Notes: generated by a model not told the origin, from the letters alone. Positions 6,840 through 16,998 are shown, numbered from the stretch's first letter. The stretch is 64,000 nt of DNA from Gammaproteobacteria bacterium LSUCC0057 (GCA_004535795.1 SPIA01000001.1:381895-445894); one strand, 5' to 3'. Made by a program: numbers and translations.

Positions 6840-8900
6840 ATGAGCGAGAGCAGAAAAACCGAGAGTTACGTCTACGGCCAGTGGTTGCCAGGTGCCGATG
6901 AGGGCAAGCTGATTAAAGACGCCATCACCGGCCAGCCGCTCTGTCGCACCAGCAGTCTCGGTGTCGACTTTGCGCGGGTTCTCGACTACGGCCGGCGGGT
7001 CGGCGGGCCGGCGCTACGGGCGATGACTATTCACGAACGCGGTAACGCGCTGAAGGCGCTCGGCAAGTACCTACTGGAGCGCAAAGAGCCGCTCTACGCG
7101 CTGTCGGCCGCCACCGGTGCCAGCAAAGCTGATAGCTGGGTCGATATCGAGGGCGGTGTCGCCACGCTGTTTAGCTACTCGGGTATCGCCCGGCGCGAAT
7201 TCGATAACGAGACCTTTGCGGTGGAGGGGGCGCCTGAGCTGCTGTCGGCCAACAACACCTTTGCCGCGCGGCATATTCTGGTGAGCAAGCGCGGTGTTTC
7301 GGTGCATATCAACGCCTTTAACTTTCCCTGTTGGGGGATGCTGGAAAAGATCGCACCAAGCCTAGTGGCCGGTGTGCCGGTAGTGGTCAAGCCGGCCACC
7401 GATTCCGCCTACCTCACTGAGGCGATGGTGCGCGATATCATTGACTCCAAGCTGCTTCCAGAGGGTGCGATCCAGTTGATCTGTGGCTCCGCGGGCGATC
7501 TGCTCGACCACCTCGAAGAGCAGGATTGCGTCACTTTCACCGGCTCGGCCGCAACCGGGCAGATGCTCAAAGCCCACCCCAATGTTATCGCCAAGAGCGT
7601 GCCGTTCAATATGGAGGCGGACTCGCTGAACTGCTGCGTGCTCGGCGCCACAGTGGACGAGCAGGACGAGGAGTTTGGGCTGTTTATTAAAGAGGTGGTC
7701 AAAGAGATGACCACCAAAGCGGGGCAGAAGTGCACCTCTATCCGACGGGTGTTTGTGCCGCGCGACAAAGTCGCCGCGGTCGCCGAGGCGCTGCGCGCCC
7801 GCATCGCCAAGGTGGTGGTGGGCGATCCGGCCGCCGACGGGGTGCGCATGGGGGCGCTGCTCGGTGCCGCCCAGCGCCGCGATGTTGAGGAGAAGGTCGC
7901 GGCACTTGCAGAGCACTGCGAGGTGTTGATCGGTGGCAACGATGCGCCGCTGGCACTGGTCGGTGAGCGCTGTGTTGCCGATGCCTTCTATCCGCTCACG
8001 GTGCTGCACTGCGCCGAGCCGCTGACAACCACAGCCCCACATGAGATCGAGGCGTTTGGCCCGGTCTGTACGCTGATGCCGTACGACACCATTGAGCAGG
8101 CGATCGAGCTGGTCAGCCTCGGCAAGGGCAGCCTGGCCGGCTCGGTGTTCACCTACGACAACGCCGAAGCCGCCGAACTGATTCTCGGTTGCGCCGCTTA
8201 CCACGGTCGTATGTTGGTGATTAACCGCGACTGCGCCGGCGAGTCGACCGGCCACGGCTCGCCGCTGCCGACACTGGTTCACGGCGGCCCCGGCCGCGCC
8301 GGCGGCGGCGAAGAGCTCGGCGGTGCGCGGGCGGTGAAACACTACATGCAGCGCACCTCGGTGCAGGGCTCGCCGACCACGCTGGCGGCGATTACCCGCC
8401 AGTACATGAGCGGCGCCGCGCCGATCCACACCGAGATCCACCCGTTCAGACGTTACTTTGAAGAGCTGCAGATCGGCGAGCAGCTGGTCACCCACCGGCG
8501 CACCGTCACCGAGGCCGACATCGTCAACTTCGGCTGCCTGTCGGGCGACCACTTCTACGCCCACTTCGATGAGCTGGCCGCCAAAGATTCGCTGTTTGGC
8601 AAGCGTGTCGCCCACGGCTACTTTATCGTCTCGGCGGCGGCTGGCATGTTTGTGTCGCCGGCGCCGGGGCCGGTGTTGGCCAACTACGGCCTCAATAACC
8701 TGCGTTTTATCGAGCCGGTCGGCATCGGTGACACGCTGCAGGTGAAAATTACCGCCAAACAGAAGATCAAGAAAGACAAGCGCCCCGACGAGGCGCAGGC
8801 GACCGGTGTGGTGGTCTGGGATGTCGAGGTGGTCAACCAGCACGACGAGCTGGTGGCGCTCTACGATATTTTGACCTTGGTGGTGCGCAAAGAGGGCTGA
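6840..8900 (+). CDS. paaZ: Bifunctional oxepin-CoA hydrolase / semialdehyde dehydrogenase
   Basis: 686 residues. PaaZ opens the oxepin-CoA ring and oxidises the resulting semialdehyde with NADP to 3-oxo-5,6-dehydrosuberyl-CoA. The N-terminal aldehyde dehydrogenase domain (1-520) has catalytic Cys298 in [11 protein letters not shown] and Glu259 in NMEAD. The C-terminal MaoC hydratase domain (about 540-686) has LSGDHFYAH with the Asp and His. The gene follows GAGAGAGTGAGTGAGC at an ATG. It converges with paaY, leaving only 5 bp between the stop codons. Confidence 0.96.
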   Translation: MSESRKTESYVYGQWLPGADEGKLIKDAITGQPLCRTSSLGVDFARVLDYGRRVGGPALRAMTIHERGNALKALGKYLLERKEPLYALSAATGASKADSWVDIEGGVATLFSYSGIARREFDNETFAVEGAPELLSANNTFAARHILVSKRGVSVHINAFNFPCWGMLEKIAPSLVAGVPVVVKPATDSAYLTEAMVRDIIDSKLLPEGAIQLICGSAGDLLDHLEEQDCVTFTGSAATGQMLKAHPNVIAKSVPFNMEADSLNCCVLGATVDEQDEEFGLFIKEVVKEMTTKAGQKCTSIRRVFVPRDKVAAVAEALRARIAKVVVGDPAADGVRMGALLGAAQRRDVEEKVAALAEHCEVLIGGNDAPLALVGERCVADAFYPLTVLHCAEPLTTTAPHEIEAFGPVCTLMPYDTIEQAIELVSLGKGSLAGSVFTYDNAEAAELILGCAAYHGRMLVINRDCAGESTGHGSPLPTLVHGGPGRAGGGEELGGARAVKHYMQRTSVQGSPTTLAAITRQYMSGAAPIHTEIHPFRRYFEELQIGEQLVTHRRTVTEADIVNFGCLSGDHFYAHFDELAAKDSLFGKRVAHGYFIVSAAAGMFVSPAPGPVLANYGLNNLRFIEPVGIGDTLQVKITAKQKIKKDKRPDEAQATGVVVWDVEVVNQHDELVALYDILTLVVRKEG

Positions 8901-8905
8901 GTGTG

Positions 8906-9496
8906 TCAGCTCTGCTTGGGTTGATGCCCGCTGGCGACAAAGCGCGGCCGCTCCGGCTGCACTGCGCTGAGCGGCTCGACCGCGCGGTGGCTGGCCAGCG
9001 ACCGCGCGGTGAGGGTCTGATACTCGCCGGTGCCGCGCCGCTTCCAGAGCACCTCATCGTCGCGCAGCGGCCGCACAACCGCGGCCGGGTTGCCGACCAG
9101 CAGCACCTGCGGCGGGCAGTCGAACCTGGCTTTCACAAACGAGCAGGCGCCGACAAAGCTGTTGGCACCAATGGTAGCGCCATCCATCACCACGCTGTGC
9201 ATGCCGATCAGCGCGTTGTCGCCGACCGTGCAGCCGTGCAGCGTGGCGCCGTGGCCGACGTGGCCGTCGCGCTCGATGATGCAATCCTGGCCGGGAAAGC
9301 TGTGCATGACGCAGTTGTCCTGCAGGTTGCTACCCGCCTCCAGCACGATGCGGCCAAAGTCGCCGCGCAACACCGCGTTGGCGCCGACATAGCAGCGCGG
9401 CCCGACTATGACGTCGCCGATCAGCACCGCGCTGGGGTGGACAAAGGCGCTGGGGTCGACAACTGGAATAAGATCTTCGATGGCGTAGCAGGGCAT
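8906..9496 (-). CDS. paaY: Phenylacetate-pathway hexapeptide thioesterase PaaY
   Basis: 196 residues, the same length as E. coli PaaY, which hydrolyses blocked 2-hydroxycyclohepta-1,4,6-triene-1-formyl-CoA and so frees CoA. It is a left-handed beta-helix of gamma-carbonic-anhydrase type with repeated hexapeptides from about residue 12 to 150 and metal-binding His in DNCVMHSFPG, GHVGHG and IGMHSVV. It is transcribed toward paaZ and away from paaG. Confidence 0.93.
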   Translation of the reverse strand: MPCYAIEDLIPVVDPSAFVHPSAVLIGDVIVGPRCYVGANAVLRGDFGRIVLEAGSNLQDNCVMHSFPGQDCIIERDGHVGHGATLHGCTVGDNALIGMHSVVMDGATIGANSFVGACSFVKARFDCPPQVLLVGNPAAVVRPLRDDEVLWKRRGTGEYQTLTARSLASHRAVEPLSAVQPERPRFVASGHQPKQS

Positions 9497-9515
9497 AGTA
9501 TTGGCTTCAGTGCGA

Positions 9516-9543
9516 TTGAGATAAAGTAGTATAAGTCTAAACT
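9516..9543 (+). promoter_or_regulatory. Likely promoter of paaG-paaI-paaJ
   Basis: TTGAGA, a 16-base spacer and TAAACT in the 100-bp paaY-paaG gap, about 50 bases before the paaG start. Confidence 0.35.
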
Positions 9544-9596
9544 AAACTGGCGCGGCTGCGCAGCTGGCAGCGCGACAATTGGCAAACGGAGTAGTT

Positions 9597-10388
9597 ATGG
9601 AGTTTGAAAACATTACCTTTAGCGTCGACGCCGGGGTGGCGGTACTGACCCTCAATCGCCCGCAAACACTGAATAGTTTTACCGTGGCGATGCACCAGGA
9701 GGTCGCCGCGGCAGTGGCGATGGCGCGCGATGACGCCACCATTCGCTGTTTGCTGCTGACCGGCGCCGGGCGCGGCTTCTGTGCCGGGCAGGACCTTGGC
9801 GACCGCGCAGTGGCCGCCGACGACGCGCCGCCCGATCTCGGCGATTCGGTAGAAAAATACTACAACCCGTTGATTCGCAACATTATGACCATGGCCAAGC
9901 CGGTGATCTGTGCGGTCAACGGCGTCGCCGCCGGCGCCGGCGCCAGTATCGCGCTGGCTTGCGACATTGTGCTGGCAGCCAAGTCGGCCAAGTTTGTCCA
10001 GGTGTTTTGCAATATCGGCCTGGTGCCGGACTCGGGTGGCACCTTTAACTTGCCGCGCGCCGTCGGGCTGCCGCGCGCCAAAGGGTTGGCGCTGCTCGGC
10101 GACAAACTGCCGGCCGAGCAGGCCGAGCAGTGGGGGCTGATCTGGCGCGCCGTCGACGACGATCAATTGCAGGCAGAGGCGCTGGCGATGGCTGCCCATC
10201 TGGCCGCGCAGCCGACCCGCGGGCTGGCCAATATCAAACGACTGCTCAATGCCAGCTTCTCGACGCCGCTCCACGAGCAGTTAGAGCAAGAGAAGCTGAC
10301 CATGCGCGAGCTCGGCCGCTCGGCCGACTACCGCGAGGGGGTGGCCGCCTTTATGGCCAAGCGCAGACCGCAATTTACCGGCGAGTAG
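9597..10388 (+). CDS. paaG: 1,2-epoxyphenylacetyl-CoA isomerase
   Basis: 263-residue crotonase-fold enzyme that converts ring-1,2-epoxyphenylacetyl-CoA to oxepin-CoA. It shares long stretches with E. coli PaaG: TIRCLLLTGAGRGFCAGQDL, KPVICAVNGVAAGAGA, and the C-terminus SADYREGVAAF then KRRPQFTG. The catalytic Asp lies in GLVPDSGGT. I chose ATG 9597 with ACGGAG 5 bases upstream; a TTG at 9579 would add six residues. It is first in a paaG-I-J run. Confidence 0.95.
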   Translation: MEFENITFSVDAGVAVLTLNRPQTLNSFTVAMHQEVAAAVAMARDDATIRCLLLTGAGRGFCAGQDLGDRAVAADDAPPDLGDSVEKYYNPLIRNIMTMAKPVICAVNGVAAGAGASIALACDIVLAAKSAKFVQVFCNIGLVPDSGGTFNLPRAVGLPRAKGLALLGDKLPAEQAEQWGLIWRAVDDDQLQAEALAMAAHLAAQPTRGLANIKRLLNASFSTPLHEQLEQEKLTMRELGRSADYREGVAAFMAKRRPQFTGE

Positions 10389-10393
10389 CGGCG

Positions 10394-10852
10394 ATGAGCG
10401 AGAGAGATCCGGCGCCGTCGGGCGGCGACCAGCTGGCCCGTCAGGCCGCTGATTTTATGTGGGCTCAAGACCGCGCATCAGCTGGCTTGGGTATGGAGAT
10501 TGAGGCGGTCGGTGAGGGTTGGTCGCGGCTGGCGATGACGGTCAGCGCCGAGATGGTCAACGGCTTGGATATCTGCCACGGCGGCTTTGTGTTCAGCCTC
10601 GCCGACTCCGCCTTCGCCTTTGCCTGCAACTCACAGAACCAGGCGGCGGTAGCGGCTGGGGTGTCGATCGACTTTTTGCGCCCAGCCAAACTCGGCGACC
10701 GCCTGACCGCCGAAGCGGCGGTGGTCAATCAGAGCCGCCGCAGCGGTCTCTACGACATTGTTGTGCGCAATCAAAATCAACAGATTATCGCCCAGGTGCG
10801 CGGCCGCTCAATGCGCATCGGCGGCCCGGTCATTACCACCGCGGCGCAGTAG
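10394..10852 (+). CDS. paaI: Hydroxyphenylacetyl-CoA thioesterase
   Basis: 152-residue hotdog thioesterase that removes ring-hydroxylated phenylacetyl-CoA side products. The signature HGGFVFSLADSAFAFACNS (about 54-72) carries the catalytic Asp and the preceding Gly-rich helix. The ATG is 5 bases after the paaG stop and 36 bases before paaJ, so the three are an operon. Confidence 0.93.
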   Translation: MSERDPAPSGGDQLARQAADFMWAQDRASAGLGMEIEAVGEGWSRLAMTVSAEMVNGLDICHGGFVFSLADSAFAFACNSQNQAAVAAGVSIDFLRPAKLGDRLTAEAAVVNQSRRSGLYDIVVRNQNQQIIAQVRGRSMRIGGPVITTAAQ

Positions 10853-10888
10853 CCTGCGTCGCGCTATAGCTAACTCAGAGGAGTCACA

Positions 10889-12094
10889 ATGAACAACGCT
10901 TATATTGTCGATGCCATACGCACCCCGATCGGTCGTTACGGGGGCGCGCTCAGTGCGGTGCGTGCCGACGATCTCGCCGCTGCGCCGATTCGCGCGCTGA
11001 TCGAGCGCCAAACCGCGCTCGACTGGGCGGCGGTCGAAGATATTTTTTACGGCTGTGCCAACCAAGCGGGCGAGGACAACCGCAACGTCGCGCGCATGGC
11101 GGGGCTGCTGGCTGGGCTGCCGGAGACGGTGCCCGGTGTCACCCTAAACCGCTTGTGCGGCTCCGGGATGGACGCTGTCGGCAGCGCCGCGCGGGCGATC
11201 AAGGCGGGTGAGATGGAGCTCGCCATTGCCGGCGGGGTAGAGTCGATGTCGCGCGCGCCGATGGTGCTGGCCAAGGCCGACAGCGCCTTTAGCCGCAATG
11301 CCGAAATCTACGACACCACCATCGGTTGGCGCTTTATCAATAAGTTGCTGCAGCAGCAGTACGGCACCGACTCGATGCCGGAGACCGCTGAAAACGTCGC
11401 CGAGCAATTTGATATCGATCGCCAGTCGCAAGACAGCTTTGCCGCGCGCAGCCACGCGCTGGCGGCGGCGGCGCGCGACAGCGGCCGCCTCGCCGAGGAG
11501 ATCGTCGCGGTGACCATTCCCCAGCGCAAAGGTGAGCCGCGGGTGGTAGAGCACGATGAGCATATCCGCCCTGAGACCAGCGTCGAATCGCTGGCGCGGC
11601 TGGGTACGCCGTTCCGCCGCGACGGCACTGTCACCGCCGGCAACGCTTCGGGGGTCAACGACGGTGCCTGTGCGCTGCTGCTGGCCTCCGAGTCGGCGCT
11701 GCACAGCCACAGCCTGACCCCGATGGCGCGGGTGGTGACTATGGCAACCGTTGGTCTGGCGCCGCGCATTATGGGTTTTGGTCCAGCACCGGCGGCGCGC
11801 AAGGCGCTCGCTCAGGCGGGTCTTAGCCTTGCGCAGATGGACGTCATCGAATTTAACGAAGCGTTTGCCGCCCAAGCGCTGGCGGTGAGCCGCGATTTGG
11901 GGATAGCGGATGACGACCCGCGTCTCAACCCCAACGGCGGCGCCATTGCACTGGGCCATCCGCTCGGCATGAGCGGCGCCCGACTGGTGACAACCGCCGC
12001 CTATCAGCTGCGCAACAGCGGCGGTCGCTATGCGCTGTGTGCGATGTGTATCGGTGTCGGCCAAGGTATTGCGGTGATTATTGAGCGGCTCTGA
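10889..12094 (+). CDS. paaJ: 3-oxoadipyl-CoA / 3-oxo-5,6-dehydrosuberyl-CoA thiolase
   Basis: 401-residue thiolase that acts twice in the pathway, releasing acetyl-CoA and finally succinyl-CoA. The nucleophile is Cys90 ([10 protein letters not shown]), the His is in [14 protein letters not shown], and the second Cys is in [10 protein letters not shown]. It could equally serve protocatechuate degradation as PcaF, but its neighbours make PaaJ the better name. GAGGAG precedes the ATG. The 3' end lies in a 10-bp tandem repeat that contains the stop codon. Confidence 0.94.
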   Translation: MNNAYIVDAIRTPIGRYGGALSAVRADDLAAAPIRALIERQTALDWAAVEDIFYGCANQAGEDNRNVARMAGLLAGLPETVPGVTLNRLCGSGMDAVGSAARAIKAGEMELAIAGGVESMSRAPMVLAKADSAFSRNAEIYDTTIGWRFINKLLQQQYGTDSMPETAENVAEQFDIDRQSQDSFAARSHALAAAARDSGRLAEEIVAVTIPQRKGEPRVVEHDEHIRPETSVESLARLGTPFRRDGTVTAGNASGVNDGACALLLASESALHSHSLTPMARVVTMATVGLAPRIMGFGPAPAARKALAQAGLSLAQMDVIEFNEAFAAQALAVSRDLGIADDDPRLNPNGGAIALGHPLGMSGARLVTTAAYQLRNSGGRYALCAMCIGVGQGIAVIIERL

Positions 12095-12111
12095 GCGGCT
12101 CTGAGCGGCTC
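12082..12111 (+). repeat. Three perfect copies of a 10-bp tandem repeat
   Basis: TGAGCGGCTC repeated three times without spacer. The first copy encodes the last residues of PaaJ (E-R-L) and the TGA of the second copy is the stop. Copy number changes would leave the protein end intact. Confidence 0.9.
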
Positions 12112-12156
12112 TGCCGCAGCGCTTGGAAAAACCTGCAAAGCGATACGATATTTTTG

Positions 12157-12185
12157 TTGTAATTGTTAAATGGGTATCATATAGT
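12157..12185 (+). promoter_or_regulatory. Likely sigma-70 promoter of paaABCDE
   Basis: TTGTAA, a 17-base spacer and TATAGT in the AT-rich 161-bp paaJ-paaA gap, about 70 bases before paaA. It contains GTATCATA, also found at the paaZ -10. CGATACGATA lies just upstream. Confidence 0.5.
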
Positions 12186-12255
12186 TTGTGCGGAGTGTCA
12201 AAAACTGCACCGGGTCAGCGGTGCTATTTAACTACCATTGTAAGAGGGCAGTGTG

Positions 12256-13209
12256 ATGAGTCAGTTCAAATACAGCGAGCAGCAGTTAGAGAAGGCCTTT
12301 CAGGCGCGAGTTGATGCCGAGCAAAAAATTGAACCGAAAGATTGGATGCCAGAGGCGTACCGCAAAAATCTGATCAGACAGATGTCGCAGCACGCCCACT
12401 CGGAAGTGATCGGCATGCAGCCCGAGGGCAACTGGATCAGCCGCGCGCCGACGCTGCGTCGCAAAATGGTTCTGCTGGCCAAGGTACAAGATGAGGGCGG
12501 CCACGCCCTCTACCTTTACAGCGCCACCGAGACCCTCGGTGTTACTCGCGATGAGCTGATTGAAGCGCTGCATGATGGCCGCGCCAAATACGCCTCAATC
12601 TTCAACTACCCTTCGCTGAGCTGGGCCGACATCGGTGCTATCGGCTGGTTGGTCGATGGTGCTGCCATCGTCAACCAGATCACCTTGCAGCGCACCTCAT
12701 ATGGCCCCTATGCGCGCGCCATGGTGCGCATCTGTAAAGAGGAGAGCTTCCACCAGCGCCAGGGCTACGAGAGCCTGATGGTGCTGGCCAACGGCAGCCC
12801 AGAGCAGAAAGCGATGGCGCAAGACGCCCTCAACCGCTGGTGGTGGCCGGCACTGATGATGTTTGGTCCCCACGACGGCGAGTCGGCGCACAGCGCTCAG
12901 TCGATGAAGTGGAAGATCAAGCGAAAGAGCAACGATGAACTGCGCCAAGCGTTTATCGACCAGACCATGCCGCAGATCGAGTTCCTCGGTTTGACGGTGC
13001 CCGACCCAGAGATGAAGTGGAACGAGCAGCGCGGCAGCTACGACCACGGCGAGATCGACTGGGACGAGTTCCAGCGGGTGATCAATGGCGACGGCCCGTG
13101 TAACCGCGACCGCATTGAACACCACAAAAAAGCCCACGCCGAGGGCGCTTGGGTGCGCGATGCGCTGCGCGCCTACGAGAGTAAGAAACGTCAACGACTG
13201 GCGGCATAA
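12256..13209 (+). CDS. paaA: Phenylacetyl-CoA epoxidase, catalytic subunit
   Basis: 317 residues. PaaA holds the di-iron site of the PaaABCDE complex that inserts one oxygen atom into phenylacetyl-CoA to give the 1,2-epoxide. Ligand-type motifs [13 protein letters not shown] (about 78-90) and [10 protein letters not shown] (about 160) are visible. I chose the ATG at 12256, preceded by AAGAGGG; a GTG lies one codon upstream. It is first of the ABCDE operon. Confidence 0.97.
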   Translation: MSQFKYSEQQLEKAFQARVDAEQKIEPKDWMPEAYRKNLIRQMSQHAHSEVIGMQPEGNWISRAPTLRRKMVLLAKVQDEGGHALYLYSATETLGVTRDELIEALHDGRAKYASIFNYPSLSWADIGAIGWLVDGAAIVNQITLQRTSYGPYARAMVRICKEESFHQRQGYESLMVLANGSPEQKAMAQDALNRWWWPALMMFGPHDGESAHSAQSMKWKIKRKSNDELRQAFIDQTMPQIEFLGLTVPDPEMKWNEQRGSYDHGEIDWDEFQRVINGDGPCNRDRIEHHKKAHAEGAWVRDALRAYESKKRQRLAA

Positions 13210-13237
13210 CCGCCGCCAGCGCAGCTGAGGAAACCCC

Positions 13238-13528
13238 ATGAGCAGTGAACAGCAACTGAAACTCTTCGAGGTCTTTGTCCGCTCTAAGCGCGGGCTCGAC
13301 CACAAGCATGTCGGCAGCCTACACGCCGAAGATGCCGAGCAGGCGCTGGAGTACGCCCGCGACTGCTACACGCGGCGCAGCGAGGGGGTCAGCATCTGGG
13401 TGGTCAACTCTAGCGATATCGTCGCCTCGCAAGAGGAGGACGCCGAGAGCTTTTACGACCCGATGGACGACAAGCCCTACCGCCATGCCACCCACTACCA
13501 GCTGCCCGACGCTGTCAACAACATGTAA
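13238..13528 (+). CDS. paaB: Phenylacetyl-CoA epoxidase subunit B
   Basis: 96-residue small subunit that bridges PaaAC heterodimers in the epoxidase. It matches the family from KLFEVFVRSKRGLDHKHVGS to DDKPYRHATHYQLP. GAGG lies before the ATG; paaC starts 12 bases after its stop. Confidence 0.96.
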   Translation: MSSEQQLKLFEVFVRSKRGLDHKHVGSLHAEDAEQALEYARDCYTRRSEGVSIWVVNSSDIVASQEEDAESFYDPMDDKPYRHATHYQLPDAVNNM

Positions 13529-13540
13529 GTGAGGCCTCTT

Positions 13541-14293
13541 GTGAGCCAACCGTTAATTGACTACTGCATCGCCCAAGGCGACGATGCGCTGATCTTCGGC
13601 CAGCGTATGACCGAGTGGTGCTACAGCGCGCCATTCTTGGAAGAGGATTTGGCGCTGGCCAACGTCGCGCTGGATCTAATCGGCCGCGCGCAGATGTTCT
13701 ACCAGTACGCTGCCGAGCTGGCCGACGACGGCCGCAGCGCCGATGACATCGCCTTCTTGCGCGATGCGCGCAGCTACACCAATCTGCTCATCAATGAGCT
13801 GCCACGCGGCGATTTTGCCTTTAGCATGGCGCGGTTTTTATTGGTGGATACTTTCAACGTGCTCTACCTCGAGCAGCTGGTCAACTCCAGCGACAGCCGT
13901 ATCGCTGCCATCGCCGCGAAGGCGATCAAAGAGAGTCGCTATCATTTGCGCCGCAGCCGCGACTGGGTGGTGCGGTTGGGCGATGGCACCGAAGAGAGCC
14001 ATCAGCGCATGCAAAAGGGGCTCGAGGAGGTGTGGGGTTACCATAAAGAGCTGTTTATCGAGACCGCGGGTGAGCGCGAGCTGATCGCTAGCGGCGTCGC
14101 CGTCGATCGCGAAGCGCTCTACAGCACTTGGAGTAAACAGATTGATACGGTGCTCGCCGAGGCTACTCTGCAGCGCCCCGAGGACGGCTGGAAAGTGGTT
14201 GGCGGCCGCGACGGTATCCACACCGAGCACCTCGGCCACATGCTAAGCGAGATGCAGTATCTGCAGCGCAGCTACCCCGGCGTCGAGTGGTGA
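13541..14293 (+). CDS. paaC: Phenylacetyl-CoA epoxidase structural subunit C
   Basis: 250-residue ferritin-like partner of PaaA that lacks a working di-iron site in known complexes. It has LIDYCIAQGDDALIFGQRM at the N-terminus and the helix AIKESRYHLRRSRDWVVRLG. I chose GTG 13541 because GAGG lies 6 bases upstream; a GTG at 13529 would add four residues. Its stop overlaps the paaD start (TGATG). Confidence 0.95.
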   Translation: MSQPLIDYCIAQGDDALIFGQRMTEWCYSAPFLEEDLALANVALDLIGRAQMFYQYAAELADDGRSADDIAFLRDARSYTNLLINELPRGDFAFSMARFLLVDTFNVLYLEQLVNSSDSRIAAIAAKAIKESRYHLRRSRDWVVRLGDGTEESHQRMQKGLEEVWGYHKELFIETAGERELIASGVAVDREALYSTWSKQIDTVLAEATLQRPEDGWKVVGGRDGIHTEHLGHMLSEMQYLQRSYPGVEW

Positions 14294-14811
14294 TGAACAC
14301 CATTCCACTGGTCAGCGAAGCGCAGCGCGAGCGTCAACTACGGCGCAGCGACTCGGCTCTTCCAGAGCTGTGGACGCTGCTCGACAGCGTTACCGACCCG
14401 GAGATTCCGGTGGTGTCACTGTGGGATCTGGGCGTCTTGCAAGACATTAAAAAAGACGGTGAGCGGCTGCTGGTAGAGATCACGCCAACTTACTCGGGCT
14501 GTCCGGCGATGGTGGAGATGGCCAGTGAGATCGAAAAGACCTTGACCGCTGCCGGCTACACCAACGTTGAGGTGGTCAGCCTGCTGACACCAACCTGGAC
14601 CACGGACTTTATGAGCACTCAAGGCCGTGAAAAGTTGCGCGAGTACGGTATTGCCCCACCGGCGCCCAAGGCGCAGGGCAAAAAAATCGCCTGCCCGCAG
14701 TGTGGCTCAACCGACAGTGAACTAATCAGTGAATTTGGCTCGACCGCGTGCAAAGCGCTCTACCGCTGCGGCGACTGTCTGGAGCCGTTCGACTACTTCA
14801 AGTGTATTTAA
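14293..14811 (+). CDS. paaD: Phenylacetyl-CoA epoxidase assembly protein D
   Basis: 172 residues. It has a DUF59/MIP18-like Fe-S carrier domain (SVTDPEIPVVSLWDLGVL, then TPTYSGCPAM) followed by a C-terminal zinc-ribbon-like tail (CPQC, later CGDC and a final Cys). The family is needed to mature the epoxidase or its reductase. It is translationally coupled to paaC by a one-base overlap. Confidence 0.94.
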   Translation: MNTIPLVSEAQRERQLRRSDSALPELWTLLDSVTDPEIPVVSLWDLGVLQDIKKDGERLLVEITPTYSGCPAMVEMASEIEKTLTAAGYTNVEVVSLLTPTWTTDFMSTQGREKLREYGIAPPAPKAQGKKIACPQCGSTDSELISEFGSTACKALYRCGDCLEPFDYFKCI

Positions 14812-14840
14812 ATCAATAATGAGCCTTTAGGGATTTCGCC

Positions 14841-15935
14841 ATGAGCGCCAATCAGTTTTACCCGCTAACTTTGAGTGATGTGCGCGCCGAGACCGACAGC
14901 GCGGTCTGTCTGTCGTTTGCGGTACCGGCTGAGCAGCGCGACACTTTTCGGTTTATTCAGGGCCAGTACCTCACCTTAGAGGCGGAGATCGACGGTGAGA
15001 AAGTGCGCCGCTCCTACTCGATCTGCTCGGGTGTCGATGACGGCAAGTTGCAGGTGGCGGTCAAACAGATCGATGGTGGGCTGTTCTCCAACTACGCCAA
15101 CCGCCAGCTCAAGCGCGGCGACACCGTGCAGGTGATGCCGCCGCAGGGCAATTTTTATACTCAGCTCGACCCGGCCAACCAAAAGCACTATATGTGTATC
15201 TGCGCCGGCAGCGGCATCACGCCGATGTTGTCGATCATAAAATCGGTGTTGTCGCGTGAACCGCTCAGCTCGGTGACGCTGCTCTACGGCAACAAAAATT
15301 CCGCCACGGTGATGTTCAAAGATGAACTCAACTTTGTTAAGAACCGCTACATGACCCGGTTTAACTGGGTCAATGTGATGAGCCGCGAGGAGCAGGACGC
15401 CGAGGTGTTGTTCGGTCGGCTCGATAACCAAAAGGGCGGCGAGCTGCAGGCTAAACGGTTAATTGATATCTCTGCCACCGATGAGTTTTTCTTGTGCGGC
15501 CCCGAGTCGATGATCTCTGAGGTATCGCGCGGTCTGCGCGCCAGCGGTATCGACGAGAGCCACATCCACTACGAGCTGTTCTACGCCTCGTCGGAGGATG
15601 CCGAGGCGGTCGCCGCCAAACACCATCAGCGCGCCGAAAAGTACGCCGATGCCATGAGCCAAGTGACGGTGCGGGTGGCTGGCCGCGCCAACAGTTTTGA
15701 CCTGGCCATGGTCGGTGAGAACATCCTCGACGGCGCCATGCGCAACGGCGCCGATCTGCCCTACTCGTGTAAGGGTGGGGTCTGCGCCACCTGTAAAGCC
15801 AAGGTGGTAGAGGGCGAGGTAGAGATGGATCTCAACCACTCGTTGAGCGAGGCCGAGGTGGCGGCGGGGATGGTTTTGACCTGCCAGGCACACCCGGTGA
15901 GCAGTCGCGTGGTGGTCGATTTTGACGCGGTGTGA
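14841..15935 (+). CDS. paaE: Phenylacetyl-CoA epoxidase reductase E
   Basis: 364 residues. It has an N-terminal ferredoxin-NADP reductase module (FAD motif RRSYSICS, NADP region CAGSGITPMLSI) and a C-terminal plant-type 2Fe-2S domain (SCKGGVCATCKA with a later Cys in VLTCQAHP). It passes electrons from NADPH to the PaaA di-iron centre. It is last in the ABCDE operon, followed by a hairpin terminator. Confidence 0.96.
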   Translation: MSANQFYPLTLSDVRAETDSAVCLSFAVPAEQRDTFRFIQGQYLTLEAEIDGEKVRRSYSICSGVDDGKLQVAVKQIDGGLFSNYANRQLKRGDTVQVMPPQGNFYTQLDPANQKHYMCICAGSGITPMLSIIKSVLSREPLSSVTLLYGNKNSATVMFKDELNFVKNRYMTRFNWVNVMSREEQDAEVLFGRLDNQKGGELQAKRLIDISATDEFFLCGPESMISEVSRGLRASGIDESHIHYELFYASSEDAEAVAAKHHQRAEKYADAMSQVTVRVAGRANSFDLAMVGENILDGAMRNGADLPYSCKGGVCATCKAKVVEGEVEMDLNHSLSEAEVAAGMVLTCQAHPVSSRVVVDFDAV

Positions 15936-15955
15936 CGCGTTGCCCACCCTCTGCC

Positions 15956-15987
15956 GAGGCGCTCCTAGAGCGCCTCATTTCGTTTCT
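15956..15987 (+). terminator. Hairpin after paaE
   Basis: Perfect 9-bp arms GAGGCGCTC and GAGCGCCTC around CTA, followed by a T-rich but broken tract (ATTTCGTTT). It lies 20 bases after paaE and separates it from paaX. Confidence 0.65.
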
Positions 15988-16034
15988 GTTGAGGCTTAAA
16001 GTATGATGGCGCGCTCAATCGACAGGAGAGCGTA

Positions 16035-16952
16035 GTGGCGACCAAACCGATCAGCAGCGACAGCATTGCTCAGCGCGTCAGCGAACAGGGTATCTCCTGC
16101 ACCTCCATGGTGATCACCCTGTTTGGCGACACCGTTGCCGCCCACGGCGGCTGGATCTGGTTGGGCAGCGTAATTCACGCCATGGAGCCGCTCGGCTTCA
16201 ATGAGCGACTGGTGCGCACTGCAGTATTTAGATTGGTGCAGCAGGGCTGGTTACAGGTTAACAAGGTTGGCCGGCGCAGCTACTACTGCCTGACCGATAG
16301 CGCAAAATCTGAGCACGAAAAGGCCAACCGCCGCATCTATGCCGCCAATCATGCTCGCTGGGACGGCACCTGGACATTGGTGCTGCCGCTAAATGTCGCC
16401 GAAGAGCTTAAAGAGCCGCTGCGCAAGAGTCTGCTGTGGCAGGGTTACAATACCTTGCTGCCCGGGCTGTTGGCGCACCCATCGTCGGATCGGCGCTCGC
16501 TCAATGAGACGCTGCAGGAGCTCAACCTCGCCTCCGACGTGCTGGTTTTTTCCGCCACCAACGATGAAGCCTCGTCGCAGCTGCTGGTCAAAAAGCTCGT
16601 GCAAGAGCGCTGGCGCCTGGAGGAGTTGGGCGCACTGTACCGCGATTTCCTCGCTTTTTACCGCCCCTATCTGGGGCTGTCGATCTCTTCGCCGGAGGCC
16701 ACGCAACTGGCGTTTCTGCTGCGCACCGTGATGGTTCACGACTACCGGCGGATACTGCTGCGCGACCCCGACTTCCCGGAAAAGATGCTGCCCAGCGGCT
16801 GGGCCGGCCTGGAGGCGCAGCAGCTGCTGCAGCGGCTCTATCGCCAGTGGCAAGCGCCCTCGATCGATTTTATCCAGAACCAGTTGAGCAACGCCCAGGG
16901 GCCACTGCCGGCCGCTGGCGAACAGTTCTACCAGCGCCTCGGCGGCCTCTGA
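16035..16952 (+). CDS. paaX: Phenylacetate operon repressor PaaX
   Basis: 305 residues, close to E. coli PaaX (316). PaaX represses paa promoters until phenylacetyl-CoA binds. The N-terminal winged helix (about 14-90: MVITLFGDTVAAHGG, RLVRTAVFRLVQQGW) and the central and C-terminal PaaX domains are recognisable. Start GTG with AGGAG 6 bases upstream. A weak promoter with TATGAT at 16002-16007 may drive it. Its likely targets are the paaK/paaZ, paaG, paaA and possibly receptor promoters here. Confidence 0.94.
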   Translation: MATKPISSDSIAQRVSEQGISCTSMVITLFGDTVAAHGGWIWLGSVIHAMEPLGFNERLVRTAVFRLVQQGWLQVNKVGRRSYYCLTDSAKSEHEKANRRIYAANHARWDGTWTLVLPLNVAEELKEPLRKSLLWQGYNTLLPGLLAHPSSDRRSLNETLQELNLASDVLVFSATNDEASSQLLVKKLVQERWRLEELGALYRDFLAFYRPYLGLSISSPEATQLAFLLRTVMVHDYRRILLRDPDFPEKMLPSGWAGLEAQQLLQRLYRQWQAPSIDFIQNQLSNAQGPLPAAGEQFYQRLGGL

Positions 16953-16998
16953 AAGGGACGCCCAGGCAGCTCAGCCATAGACTTTAGGACCCGTAGCT

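Noticed and set aside
7362..8843. A 493-codon open frame on the minus strand opposite paaZ
   Set aside because: Antisense shadow of a GC-rich gene; Arg/Gly/His-rich product with no domain.
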